From Guillardia theta CCMP2712 (lineage: Eukaryota > Cryptophyceae > Pyrenomonadales > Geminigeraceae), in assembly GCF_000315625.1 (NCBI RefSeq), contig NW_005434645.1:679409-720450 (forward strand): a stretch of DNA of 41,042 nt, read 5' to 3'. The notes beneath the pieces are model-generated. The model saw only the letters and a program-made list of their open reading frames with translations, ran no database searches and was not told where the DNA came from. Shown here piece by piece: positions 12,931 to 26,664 of this stretch. Within the stretch, counting starts at the first letter, position 1; every line of letters begins with the position of its first letter. Both the position numbers and the translations under genes were made by a program.

Positions 12931-13731
12931 GGGGCATGTGTCCTGTCTGGATGTGCTGCTGGTAAGTTTCAACCCGTTGACTTGAAAAATATGAAACGGG
13001 GAACAGGAGGAAGGAGCCGACCCGCAGCTCTGCGATGCCATGGGTTTCACTCCAGTCAACTGTGCAGTCATGAGCGGGTGAAGCTTCTGCTTCTGCTTCT
13101 GCTTCTGCTGCTGCTGCTGCTACATACTTGCTCTTGCGTGCACTTGCTCTGATTAGCTGTCTTGTGTCTTCTTGATTCGTTCTCCCATCATGTATCAGTC
13201 ACAGTGTCCCCTCCCTTCTTGTTCACCTCGCTTGCAGGCGAGTAGAGGCCGTCAGGTTCCTCGCTGCCCGCATGAGTGCGGACAGAAGCGAACAGGAACA
13301 GGACAGCGCGAGGAGAAGGGAAGAGGTCGATTGCAAGTTTGCTGCCCTCATGTAACCCTTTCCTCGTATTCACATCGACCTGATGATTTTTCAGCGATCA
13401 GGCGAATCGAGCAAGAACCAAAAGTTAGTAATCGTGCTTCTGCTCCAGTTCCTGATCCTTTTATCTCCCCCTCAATCAACTACCTACGATGATCTTCATC
13501 GTAGTTCTCTCGTGCGGCTCTTGACCTGATCTCTCAGACTCTCTCCTCGCCGAAGTCTCTGCTGGCTTTCTCGCCACCTGCTATCTCGCGTCGATTCTTC
13601 ATGCTCCTGCTCGCGATCTCGATGCACATCAAACTTGAAATTTGGACAAGAGGCCATTCAGGAGCAGCAGCAGCTTCCGATATTGGGCAGGGGCGAGGAG
13701 GAGGACACCCAGAGCATCAAGTTGAAAAGTA

Positions 13732-15595
<1,864 letters not shown>

Positions 15596-15811
15596 GCTGT
15601 GCTCGTCCATCTTTGGATAAACCAATCCAGGACTGTGCAGAGGTGCTGTCTCGAGGTGCACTAACAGAGAATTAGTCTGCTCGAGTGCCAGTTCACCCTC
15701 GCCACGGCGTACCTGCTGTTGACCAAGCTACACAGGCCACAGAAATAACAATTTGAAAGAGAAATCCTTGACATAGAAAATCAGGTGTGAAACTGAGAGA
15801 TGCAAATAGTA

Positions 15812-15849
15812 GGGGGGGGGGGGGGGGGGGGCGGGGGGGGGAGGGGGGG
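15812..15849. repeat. Poly-G tract
   Basis: Twenty Gs, one C, about nine Gs, one A and seven Gs in succession. This could form a G-quadruplex, but homopolymers this long are also common assembly artefacts. Confidence 0.8.
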
Positions 15850-16518
15850 CTTTAAAAAAAACAAGCAACAAGCATGATACCTGTGAACGAATTCTTGTTG
15901 CTGGGTATGTTGATCTTGTTTTTTAGTATATTTCTTGAGCTAGCGATTACAGTCTCAGTGACTTGTTAGCTCGTCACAGCAGCTGTCTAGGCTTTCTCCC
16001 GATGCCTCCTGATAGTTTAGGGGTAAGATGAGATATCTTGACGCTCCCAGGAGACGTGACGGTGAGCCTTCCGTCTTTTGTTTCAGCCGATCAATGCCTT
16101 TGAGAAGACTTGCTGATTTGCCTTTTTCCAGCAACCAATCTGAGCGTTCCTTCTCAACCACCAACACTGCTCTTCTTTCCTCCTGTCTTTGTTCTCTCTT
16201 TCTCTTCTCTCCTGTCAGCTCAGTATCATCCACCCCCTTTCCGATTCCACCATTGTCGCTTAACAACGTTGGTTGTTAACACATATTTCACTTAATTGAT
16301 TGGTTTTGTGGCTATTTCCTCCAATAGAATACCAGCAGAGGTCTTATTTTAGGCTACTTTTATGTTATTAACCACTTGAGGAAAACCACCAAATTGCAGC
16401 CCTATTCACCCTCACCCCCCCGCTTCACGCACACATTTTTTCCCCTCCACCGGTACTTCGACAAGACCCCACCCCTGCTTCTTCCTACGACTTCTTGAAT
16501 AGATCTCACCCCCCACCC

Positions 16519-16559
16519 TACCACCACCACCACCACCACCACCACCACCACCACCACCG
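16519..16559. repeat. (CCA)n microsatellite
   Basis: About thirteen CCA triplets in a row, in non-coding C-rich DNA. Confidence 0.85.
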
Positions 16560-17988
16560 CCACATTGTCACATGTACCACCCTTTGTCCGTCTCGTCTAT
16601 AAAGCTTTCATTTTAGACCCTACCCTACCCCCATTTTTTCCTTCGACCCCACCCCTGACATGAAAAAAAATAATATAAAACCTAGAGCGAGAGGTAGCAG
16701 GGATTCTTCAAATCACTTAAAGATATAATCGATGTTTCCCTCACCTCTAGCCCATTCTCTCCTACCCCAAACACGATAACCCCACCCTACTGAAGAAGTT
16801 GTTTCGGGGGTTCCCAAGGGGTCAATTGGCCAGTAATCCAGAAGGCAGCCCCATGGGTGGGTTTTGGATTGTCATTTCACAATTACACTTATAAGTAAGA
16901 GGGGCCTCCTCAGAGGCATACCGGGATGACAGAGATGTCAGGTCACAAAGACAACGCCAACTCTCAAAATTTTCTGTGTTCCAGTTTAGGTTGGCAACTT
17001 GATTCAGATTGAAAGGGTCCTTTACCCACGAAATATATTGGCGAGAGAGGGTAATCGATCGCCAACTGGGTCTTGAGGCGCTACCTGTCGGATACTACTT
17101 TACTACGAAAGGGACAAATAAAGTATTTTAAAACGAGTGTAATTTCCAAAAAGGAGTATTTTCATTTTCAGTCTGCAGCCGAAATCTGTAAATCGAGATG
17201 GCTGACGGAAACGTATGGCTGACCAAACGTGGCAGAAGCACAAAAACAGCCCTTGGGGGTAGTAGTATCAAAATAGGGGTAGGGGTACATAAGGATGTCC
17301 AAGAGATACTCAATTTTGAGATAACCCTGGGGGTGGGGTCACCAATTGAAGGGGCCAGGAAGTTTATGGGTAGGGTCAGTATGATGGAAAGGGTGGGGTG
17401 ATGGTCATCTTGAAATCGGGCCCTCAAAAGTTCCGAACTCTTTTACGGCAAAAGTTTGACTAGAAAGTTCCTGGGGGACAGCAGTTGGCAGGATTACGTT
17501 TGGTTCTCGCTGTCTTTTCTCTTCTCGCCGTTTGGCCTGCAGTGCGCCGGTCAGGGCGACTCTCCTGATTGTCCTCGTAATGATCTTCAAGTAACTTTGA
17601 GTAGCGGCAAGCGCCGCGCTGCCGCGGCCCGGCGCCGTGCCGTCAGGATGGCAGAGGCGGCGGCCCGGAGGCTCGCCGGCCGGGCTTGGCAGCCGGAGGC
17701 TCCGACAGATCATGAGTCGCAGTAAATTGTCTACTGTACAAAGCGAAGCCGCTGAGCAAGCGGCGCCGTGTCGCCGTTCCCTCGGGAGCCGCTCCCGCGA
17801 GTCCGTCCCGGTCGGAGCCTGGGCTCCAGGGGACTCCCGGATGAGCAGCTGAAGAAACAATCATTGAATCGCTCCTGAGCTCCGGGAGGCTCGTGGAGCT
17901 GCTAAAGAAAAGCTGAAATGGGTGAACGAGGGTGCCTCGGAAACTTGGCCGGGAAAGTCGGGCGGGCGGAGCACAGTGAGGCCGGGGA

Positions 17989-19744
17989 TCAGAAGAGAGT
18001 CGGAGCATCCTGATGTTGAGGCTTGTAGAGGGTGTTCTGAAACTGTAGGGGAAGCGTCACCAACAGCGTCGCGGGCAAGAGAGAAAGTAGGGCACCTTTG
18101 TGAGGTCGCAGTTGGGGTTGACCTTGCACTGGAGGTAGCGGTCCGGATATCCCTCCCATGTCCTCTCGCATTGCAATGGCGTCGTGGCACCAACAAGCGC
18201 CTGGTCGAGGGTCAGCGGGCAGTGGGCAGCAGGCAGAGGCGAAGGAGGATACAGTCGTGGTCGGCTTGCAAGTGCCTCCGCTGCTCACGCAAACCGCCTG
18301 CTCGATGACGAAGGTAGAACCTCCAATCTACCGCCTCCTCAGCGTCACAACTTTGGCCTCTCACAACCGCACCCGCGCGACATCTCCTAGGCTGAGCGTC
18401 CCGTTCTGGTGGACTGTGCTATTGAGCCCGGTCGAGCAGTACTTGCCCTCGTGCGTCCCTCCCACACACACAGGAGGACAATCAAAGCAGAAGGGCTGGC
18501 CAGAGAGAGGGTTGTACTTGCCGACTGCAGACAAGGATGAGGGAGAGCAAAAGGCGCCGCTCGACTTACTGGGGCAGGAGAGGCAGAAGGATGAGGGGTG
18601 CACTGAAGTTGGATCCCGAAAATTGTAAGCGCAGCACCCATCAGGCTGAGACAAGTTATAGACAGACAAAATGGCCAAAGAAGAAAAGAGAGGAGGGGAG
18701 GGGGGGGGAGGGGAGAAGTCAAAAGGTGAGGAGAGGTGAAGGAGGAGACCTGAGAGCCATAGGTCCCATCGGGGCAGGGCACACAAGCGTCCGAGTCTCC
18801 TGCATCGAAGTGAGCGAATGTATGAGCAACAGCTACAACAGTCTGCCTGCTCGGAGCTTGTCCGACCAGTATCCTTTCGCACACTTCATGCACTGATACC
18901 CGTATTGGGCGTTTCCACCGTAGCTGAGCAAGCGCCATCAAGTCATTCCCCTGCCTCCTCGCGGCCATGCAGTCGCAAAGATCACCTGCCTGTCCCACAT
19001 GCAGTTCCACACCTGCAGAGGAGAGCTCAGCACGGTGAAGGGGAGGGGCTGAAGGAGCAGGCTGCAGCTCACTGGCCGTTATCCAAGCAAGCGGCCTCGA
19101 GTACAACGATGCAGTAGGCGGGATCGTTGGGATCAGTGCTCCCTGCTCCACACTCATTGACTCCTGAGGGAGAGTTGGAGCCGAGGACCTTGGATAGCGT
19201 CAGGCAGGTACAAGGCACTCGAAGATGATCGCACCCTTGACTTGTCCATTGAGCAGATTCCTTTCTTGACGCTCGTCGGCCTGTCCGACCCGCTCCCATC
19301 TTCGACAGTTCAGCCCCTCCTCGATCGAGCTTGTCTACTCACCCACGTTGCTCGTCAGATTTCCAGCCTGCGGCTAGAGTGAGGAAGAGGAGAAGGAGAC
19401 ATCGGAAAGCAACCATGAAGGAGCCCTGCACAACGTGATTGGGGTTGTAGATGGTATAGTTGCTCTGCATGCAGAAGTAGCCGGTGTGGTCACAGCAGTA
19501 ACTAGTGTCTTGCCCTTGGAAGTACTGGATGCAGAAGACATCGGTGTTGATTCTCCCGAGCTGCATTTCAGTCCGTCAAGCTCCTTCACAACGTCACATT
19601 CTCACCTGCCCGTCTGCTGCGCCCACAGTCTGCTCATCTTCATCGTCAGAGACTTAACAACTCAACATGTCAACTCACACTGCATTGCCATTGTGTGGCA
19701 CCGGCAGATGACAAGAGTACGAGCAAGCCGACAAGGCTCTTCAT
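17989..19744 (-). CDS. Secreted cysteine-rich protein, unidentified
   Basis: Exon 1 (19744-19679) encodes a clean signal peptide, MKSLVGLLVLLSSAGATQ, then WQCS. Exon 2 starts at 19560 (LGRINTDVFCIQYFQGQDTS, then CCDHTGYFCMQSNYTIYNPN). Later exons read NECGAGSTDPNDPAYCIVVL, YGYQCMKCAKGYWSDKLRAG, DACVPCPDGTYGSQ, FCFDCPPVCVGGTHEGKYC, VCVSSGGTCKP, then GYPDRYLQCKVNPNCDLTK and the last exon FQNTLYKPQHQDAPTLF-stop (18042-17989). The intron at 18800-18846 is a 47-nt GC-AG intron. The CPDGTYGS motif recalls the GCC2/GCC3 repeats of the receptor at 3965-7960, but no membrane span or kinase follows. Several middle junctions (19430-18900) are not fixed. I infer an extracellular or periplast-associated protein; its job is unknown. 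Confidence 0.75.
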
Positions 19745-20265
19745 GTAGTTGTCGACAGACTGCAAACGTCATCATGCATGAACCACACTACATCTCCCTC
19801 CCATGCTCCCTTCCTGCTCTCACTGGATCTCGCTGGCTCCTCCTCCTACACCACCTCTCCTTCTCTCTCCTTCCCTGCTCCCCTCCATCTCCCCCGCCAT
19901 GCCCCTGGGCCCCCGCCGCCTCACGACGGCATGAATGAAAACATAACTCAACATTTTGTAGCTGCAGCAAACCCCATTCCTCCTTGCATCCTCCTCGCTC
20001 CGCCCCCTGCCCCATCCGACACTTTCCACCTCCTCGCTCCTCTCCCGCTAACCCCATGATCTCTCCACCTCCTCGCTCCTCTCCCGCTATCCCCATGATC
20101 TCTCCGCCTCCTCCCTCTCTTCCTTCCCACCTCTTGTTCTTCTTCCGGCCTCTCCGCCCCTGCATTTTTGTATCGGCTCCCTACTCCTTCGGTGTTCCTT
20201 CCTTCATCCTCCTTCCCTTGTTGTGGGGTCTGTCGCTGCTGCTGCTCTCTTCGCTCGCCTCTGAC
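19745..20265. other. Intergenic region between divergent genes, pyrimidine-rich
   Basis: Lies between the start of the minus-strand secreted protein and the plus-strand COX20-like gene, so it should hold both promoters. It is pyrimidine-rich on the plus strand and contains a 39-bp tandem repeat (20027-20104). No TATA box stands out. Confidence 0.5.
20027..20104. repeat. 39-bp tandem repeat, two copies
   Basis: Two copies of a unit containing CCTCCTCGCTCCTCTCCCGC and CCCCATGATCTCTCC, differing at one or two positions, upstream of the COX20-like gene. Confidence 0.8.
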
Positions 20266-21083
20266 ATGGGCTGCCACAAGGTCTTCGGGATCAACATGGG
20301 CGACAACAATCAGGGCAACGCCATAACGCGCGAGGTTGAGGCGTTTTCTTCCATGTGCCTCCTCTTCCTCCTCCCCCCCTCCCGTCTACGTGTCTACAAC
20401 CTCATGCCAGCTCAGGTGATCACTGCAGAGCCGGAAGCGACATGGTGGAACTTCAGGCATGCGCCCTGTTTCCGCGAGACCATGATGTACAGCGTCTCCA
20501 TCGCGACCTTCTTCGGACTGATGGACGCGCGCAAGCGAAGTGCGTCTGCTTACATCCTCTGCCAGTGACACAGCAGCAACCTCCTCCTCTCCTGCTAGGA
20601 TCATCTTCACAATACATTTAGTCCTTTCTGTCTGCACATAGGCCATGACCTCCCGTTGCTTTCTTTGGAGAAACTGCTGCTGCTCCTTCTTGCCCTCAAT
20701 TCATTCGATTGCTCCCATTCCATGTTAACGGACTGATTGCATGCTCAGAATCAGCGATCGATATCGGAAACAAGACAGTTGCTGTCTTTGTTGTCACAGC
20801 GCTAGGAACTTGGTTCTCTTCTGCTGCCTCCTCACCCTGCGCTGTCTTGCCCTGCCTGCTCCTTGCTGCTGCTTGTTGCGATGCGTGTCGTCGCGGGCTG
20901 ACGGGGAGGCTGCAGGGGGCTTTGCCGGTGGCAGGTGAGGCAGAGGACGGAGATGATCAGGGAGCAAATGCGCTTCTACCAGAACCAGAAGGTGATGTTG
21001 CTTCGCTTCCACCCCCCCTCACAGGCGCTCAGAAAATGGAGACGCTTGGCCCACAGAACTCCGAGAAGACTGAGGGAGCATGA
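20266..21083 (+). CDS. COX20: COX20-like cytochrome c oxidase assembly factor
   Basis: Five exons: 20266-20334, 20416-20539, 20750-20812, 20916-20991 and 21033-21083. All phases agree and the last intron is only 41 nt. The product, about 125 residues, reads MGCHKVFGINMGDN..., WWNFRHAPCFRETMMYSVSI, TVAVFVVTALGTW, GLCRWQVRQRTEMIREQMRF and an acidic tail. COX20/FAM36A proteins are about the same length. They have a PCFR motif before the first of two membrane helices, a TLG.W motif in the second, and a C-R-rich loop before a basic helix; all are seen here. The family chaperones COX2 in the mitochondrial inner membrane. The N-terminus could be longer, since the open frame continues upstream. Its neighbour starts in the opposite direction about 520 bp away. 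Confidence 0.82.
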
Positions 21084-21268
21084 GACAGCAGCAGGACGAA
21101 GCATGTGAGAGGCGAGAGAATGAAAAGAGGGAGGGACGAAGGGGAATAGACGTTTGCTCAGCATTGGAAAAATATTGACCTAGAATACCTTATACATTGT
21201 TCAAACATTTCACTTCTTACCATTCACTACATGACAGACATGACTTACAAACATAACTTTTGCAATCG

Positions 21269-24200
21269 TCACTTTCTCTTTCCGCATGAGTCATCGTCTT
21301 CGTTGCTTGCTGCCATAGCCAGGGGACGGAATCTACGTTCAGGATGTGCAGAGGCAGTGGCAGCGGCATCACTCGTCTCTTCCTCCTCGATGTACACATT
21401 GTCTGCATTGACGGCGAGCAGTGGAGGAGCCGTCGGGATCGGCATGGTGATGATCCCGTGGGTTGTTGCGAGGTTGTAGCTCTGCATCTCTGCGGAAGGG
21501 AACAGTCAGACATCAAGACGAGAGGAAGCAGCAAGAGCGAGCGAGATCAGACGAGAGAAGCGGAACATTGAGGGATGAGAGAGCAGGGAGTGAGGCAAAG
21601 GCAGTGAGGTAAAGAAACAGAGAGAAGGGATGAGAAGCGAAGGAAGAAACGCAGTTAAGAGCTATGGGAAGTACTCACCAACATCGCCTGGTTGGCTTCT
21701 CGCCTGAGTGAAGTATCAGAACCTGTTTTAGAAAGTTTCGTATTTACCGAATGAACGACGTTATCAGCCAACTCAGCCGCTCGCTTTCTTCTCCTGCCCA
21801 TCCTTGTCAGGCTAAGGGGGAAGAATAGGATGCCTGAGACATGTGGACGACGACGGCAAGGACAGCGAGAGACAGGAAGGCTACTCCACACCCTATAGCG
21901 ATCCAGGCGGTGTAGGGGAAAGTCTGCTGCAAGGTGAGTGCAGTGAGACGGGAAGAGGTGCCAGCATAGCAAGAGAGGAAGGAGAGTGATTATCAACCGC
22001 AGAGGTAGCAGGAGGAGTCGTTGACGCCGTTGACGAAGCTGGAGCCGAAGATTCGATGTAGGGAGCTTGGACGATGATAGCCCTTGGAAGCCCCTGTTGA
22101 TGTTCACGTCATGATAGACGAAACCATAGGGTTCAAGTTGCCTGCTTCTGGAGGTTGTCGTTGAGCTTGCTCATGGTGATCTTCGATACAACTTGGTTGG
22201 CAGTAGACACAGTCGGCAAGGTGATTGACGTCATGATAACGACGTTGCTCGACGAGGTTGACAGCCTTCTGCTTACGGGAGAAGATGCGGACTGAGTCTC
22301 TGTCACCTTGACAATCCTGCGAGGGGAGTGACAAGAGGCAAGAGGGAAGTCGCTCGTCACCGAACGTCTCGCTGCGGGACACCAGCAGTGTTAGCGACAG
22401 CAGCGAGGAACAACGACTGTTTTTGCTGAAAGTCTGCCAAGGATAAGGGCATCTGAGCCTGGAAGGTGACTACTGTCTTGGGGGCAGAGGGCGAGGGCTG
22501 ACAAGCAAGTCAGTCATCATGCACAATCCACTAGCCGCTCTCACTGTCGCCGCCGCGGTCGTCGTGGTTATGGTCTCGATGGAGGAGGTGGTGGAGCTTG
22601 CGGAGCTCGTGGAGGCCGGGATCTGGTCGCCATGTCCTCCTGGAGATGTCTCCAGGTACACACTGGCTGCAAACTGGTTGAAAAGAGACGCGTGAATTGC
22701 CAGCACCCAAACCCCTTGTGTGCTGAAAGAGAAGCTGGAGCTTGTGATCTCTGTGTCTCCGCTGACATGCCGCAGCAGCAAGTCGTGATCTGCATACGAA
22801 GGCTTTTTGTGGATGGCCAGCATCACTGAAAATCGGGCAGCAGAGTCTGCGGGGTTGATCACGAGTCGCCAGCTCTGGTTGAAAGAAGACACATTGAAGT
22901 ACAAAAATGTCGACTCGCCCGGCTCGAGATCCACCCAGTCTGCATGGGCGGAATCGAGGGGGGTGGTAGAGAGCTCGCAAGCCTCCCCCATGTGGTAGAG
23001 GTCGCAATGGCAATAAATTCCCTCGCACTCCCCTGCTCCTTTGCACCCGCTTGGACACGAAGGAGGAGGACAAGAACCTTTGACCACAAAGTTTCCAGTG
23101 ACCACCATTGATACTGTCTGAGGATTCACCGGAATGTCCCTCCCTGACACATAAAGCAGGTAAGTTCCATTCTTGGGCTTCGTCCACACAACCTGGATGG
23201 AGTCTCAGCAGTGGACCAACAGTGTTACAACTTCACCTGCTCATTGTTGTTTAAACGGTCTCGCACGTTGTACGTTCCGTACAGGCTGTTGTGAAATTGT
23301 TTGCCATTTCCATACATTGTCACTCCTTCAGGCCCCACGACGGTGAGGTCAACGTCATTGATCAACGCTCGGAAGGCGGAAGGATGTGCAGGGGGATCAG
23401 TCCATGCGATGGTGACTCGCAGCTCTGAGCTTTCCTTCACATCGATACACACAGATATCACCTGGCCTTGTGAAACATTGACACCATCCTGAACCCGGAG
23501 GACATATTCAGTGCTGTTGTCCATGCGCAGGACGGAGGAGAGGTTTATCAAACCATACCCCTGATCCTCCGAGGGCGTCAACCTGCCTGACTCTCTCCCG
23601 ATGTGGTTGGCGCTGTGAAGGAGCATGGCTCTGATCAAAGCAGCACAAGGGTTGAAGGGCTGAGGCGCGTGTTGCCAAGAAGTGAGGCCATCGGCAGAAG
23701 AGTGACCAGCTGTGAAGAACTCTCTGAGCAGAGCAGCTGCTCCAGCAACAGCTGGGGCTGCCATGGAGGTTCCGGACATGTCAATCAATGCGTCCAAACC
23801 GCAGTAAGTTTGGTTCAGCTCTCCCTTGGAACGAGCGGAGATAACTTGCGACCCGGGAGCAAGCAGGTCAGGTTTGAACCGTCCGTCGTAAGTGGGTCCT
23901 CGAGAAGAAAAACTAGCGACGTCCATCCTTAACATTGAGATTGAAGGAAGTTCAATGGCAAGAGAATTTGAGTCTTGATTTAGGATGTTGTTGAGAGCTT
24001 TCCCATCGTTGAACGAAATCATTAGGCAAGGAATCTTCGGTTGAAATTTGTCTGCTGGAGCCATAGAAATCGTTAAATCGCTCCTCGTAGAATCATTGTT
24101 GTAGACGATCATGCCTATCGCACTTGTATTCTGCACGAAAGCACTCTTCTGAGAGAAGGTGCAGGAGCCTCTGCGAACAAGAACAAATTTATCTGCCAAG

Positions 24201-26060
24201 CTTTCTGGATTCTCTAGTTGACTGCAGGCATCAGCAGGCTCAGCAGCAACCAAATCTCCTTTCACACTATACGTCCGATAGATTGGAGGCCCAAAAAGGG
24301 CAGGAGACATATCCATCACATAAGCGTTGCCCTCGTAAAGAACCAAAACTTGACCAATTGATTGGGTGAACAACCCACTCTCTGCTAATCCTTGTGATGC
24401 CCCGACGGATATAATGTTCTTCGCTACTGCTGGATCCGTCACAGTAGCAGGATCTGGCCCGGAATTGCCAGCAGCAAAGGCAACCACGTAATCAGGATTC
24501 GAGTGAATAAAATCGTCAGTGTTGAATGCATCCATCGTATACTGGTTCACATCCCCTCCCCACGAGTTGCTATGCACTCGAGCTCCTTCCCCGTAGGCTG
24601 TAGAGTAGACATAGCGCTCGAGGTCTTGGGGGACACTCAGCGAGTCAGAAGCCTGAGAGCCACCGCCATCTTGAAACACAAGCTTAGCATCAGGTGCTAC
24701 TCCATTCTGAATCGTCACAAACTCTGAATTGGGTTGTCCATCTGCATTTCCAGCAACAATTCCGCACACATGTGTCCCATGACCATCAACAACGTCTCCG
24801 ACAACTGCATCCTGCATGACTGTATACGAGAAGATCTTACGATTGGTGGAACCCTGGAAGCTACATGTTGAGGTTTCACTTTCTACACAGACGTCTACAC
24901 GATTGTTTGGATCATAGAAGAAGCAATGGCCATAGTCGATACCTAGACAAGCAGTATAAGTCATCAAAAAGCATTCGAATTGAGCATGCAGGAAATTACG
25001 GGAAAAATGCAGGAAAACTTCAACAAATGTCAGGAGATTCATCGGAAATACCTGTGTCTGTTACTGCCACTCGTTGGCCCTTGCCAGATAAACTTGCAAT
25101 TTGAGATCGAGGAAGACCCAATATCTGCTCTACAACATAGACGTTCCTCAATGTCGTATCTCTCTTGGTACGTGGATCAAGCTCGTTCCTCATCACCCTC
25201 AGCTTCCGTTCTGAGAAAGGTCCGATCCATTTCACTTCAGCCAAGGACGAAAGCCAATGGAGGATTACACCAGAATAGTCTTCCATCACTTCAAGCAACA
25301 CCTGGCCATGAAGTTAGCCAGACGAAGAGGCAATGCTGGGTCTTACTATTGCTGAAGATGGAGAAAGAGCTCGCAACAGCGCTACACCCTTAAGTGGTCG
25401 CATCACGTGAGCCACTCCCTCAATGAACGAGGAGCCTTCCATCCTGCTCAGCTGTATCGAGTAGATCTTACATTGAGTACCATCGAATTGGCTACACCCA
25501 TCAAACGTGTGATCAAACTTATCGTGAGTTGGTGACTTGGGAGTTGCAGCATCAAGTTGTTCTAAGATCGCGTCGGAGAATTTAATGATCGATGGAATAT
25601 CCCTCACGCCGACGACACCTTGGATCTTATTCAGTTCCAATATCTCCCTTTCACTTGCTTCGACAATGTATGTATCTGTCGGAATGTACCTGTACACTCT
25701 ACTTCCAAGAAAAGCTTCAACATCCTGCTTTGTTTGAGATCTGCCATGCTTCGATGTTTGTATTAACACTTGCTTGCGGTGAAATTTCATTTTGTATGAA
25801 GCCAAGCCGGATAGTACTGAGATATCATAATGCCGGGGATGTATAAGATTTGTTCTCATCTTGGAACGAAAATTCAAATCAAATTTGAGAATACTTTCAA
25901 AATCATTTCCTAAGAGAGGATTTAGGAGAACAGGAGGTTGCTTTTCTAAGGCCAGCAGCGGAATGGCAAGCGAGAGCACCAACAAACAAGCATGGGAGAA
26001 GAACGAGTTTCGCGATGTCGAAAAGAGGGAAAAGATTAACCTTTTGCCCATGATAAGCAA
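21269..26060 (-). CDS. Membrane-anchored subtilisin-like serine protease (S8) with PA and EGF-like regions
   Basis: The start (MLIMGKRLIFSLF, or MGKRLIF at 26051) leads into a hydrophobic signal sequence (ACLLVLSLAIPLLALE). A prodomain follows, then the S8 catalytic domain. The triad is Asp in VAVTDTG (25056-25058), His in GHGTHVCG (24779-24781) and Ser in SGTSMAAP (23765-23767), with oxyanion Asn in AAGNSG. A PA insert (LVRRGSCTFSQKSAF) lies between His and Ser. A KP-43-like jelly-roll domain (INDVDLTVVGPEG) follows, then an EGF-like patch (CKGAGECEGIYCHCD), a Ser/Thr linker, a juxtamembrane module ending QKQGLPRAIIVQAP, a membrane span (IAIGCGVAFLSLAVLAVVV) and a basic then acidic cytoplasmic tail ending at 21269. 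Certain introns are 24943-25051, 23193-23236 (44 nt) and 22094-22141 (48 nt, GC-AG). Exons around 25314-25480 are not fixed. A cell-surface protease is inferred. Confidence 0.9.
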
Positions 26061-26664
26061 TATTTCCCACGAATTCTTGGCCTTTAGCAGGTCGCTCGAT
26101 GCATGATGTGTCTAGGCTTAAGATATGTGTTTCTTTGAGACGATGTTTCTAATGGATAATGGTATGCGATGGCGTGATGGACATGTCCCCGATCACACTT
26201 CTTGTGCCCTCCTGCATTGATACATATAAATTTATATCTCAGTCAGTGAGCGGCGTGGTAATACGGGCAAAGAGGGGTGGTCTTCCGTACAGCTACCCCC
26301 CATACCCCCGAGTCTCTGAACTAGACCACCCTACCCCCTCGGCTTATCTTGTTGCTGTAGCAAGGGGAAGTTCCGACCCTACGGGACAAGGGGCAACTGA
26401 TGACTCACTAATACCCTTCTTTCTGGTGACTTCTTTACTCAAAGTCTACCAAGTCTTTACTCAAAGTTAAGTTAAAAATCAGTACGAGGACAATCAAGAG
26501 GAGGCTTGTAGTCTCATGCGGGGCCCGGGGAAGGCCTGCCAGGCCCGGCCCCGGCCCCGGGCTCGCTGGAATGCGACCAGCCATGCAGCATGCAGAAAGA
26601 ATCTGGAAGATGAGCAAGTTGCTGGTGAACTGTAGCTGACAGCTCGAGACATCTCTGTCTTTGA
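26061..26664. other. Intergenic, divergent promoter region with a dispersed repeat
   Basis: Lies between the start of the subtilase (minus) and the next gene (plus). It contains a C-rich tract (26280-26350), a dispersed repeat (26452-26525) and a GC-rich patch (26518-26575). No coding frame is convincing. Confidence 0.55.
26452..26525. repeat. Dispersed repeat, copy B
   Basis: Matches the copy at 8229-8305: TCTTTACTCAAAGTTAAGTT, AAAAATCAG, ACGAGGAC, GAGGAGGCTTG, then GC-rich sequence. A partial motif TCTTTACTCAAAG also occurs just upstream at about 26431. Confidence 0.7.

Larger units (their letters stand above)
10138..13731. other. About 3.6 kb of low-complexity DNA with exon-like fragments, no gene resolved
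   Basis: Long polypyrimidine and polypurine stretches dominate (10730-11340, 11880-11960). Fragments that look coding but that I could not join are: minus strand 11960-11830, rich in Arg/Asp then acidic (DRDRDKRKRRSSEVGEQEHQ); minus strand 12810-12720 after a good acceptor, a hydrophobic segment reading ADSASPVLPSFVFAFGFAWL; and plus strand 12853-12930, which resembles ADP-ribosylarginine hydrolase. One or two genes with many tiny introns may lie here, possibly on the minus strand. Confidence 0.4.
15596..17988. other. Intergenic, about 2.4 kb
   Basis: No convincing coding sequence. It holds a near-pure G run (15812-15849), a (CCA)n microsatellite (about 16519-16559), C-rich low-complexity DNA (16400-16660) and a GC-rich island with CpG-rich words (about 17590-17840) just beyond the 3' end of the next gene. 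Confidence 0.6.
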
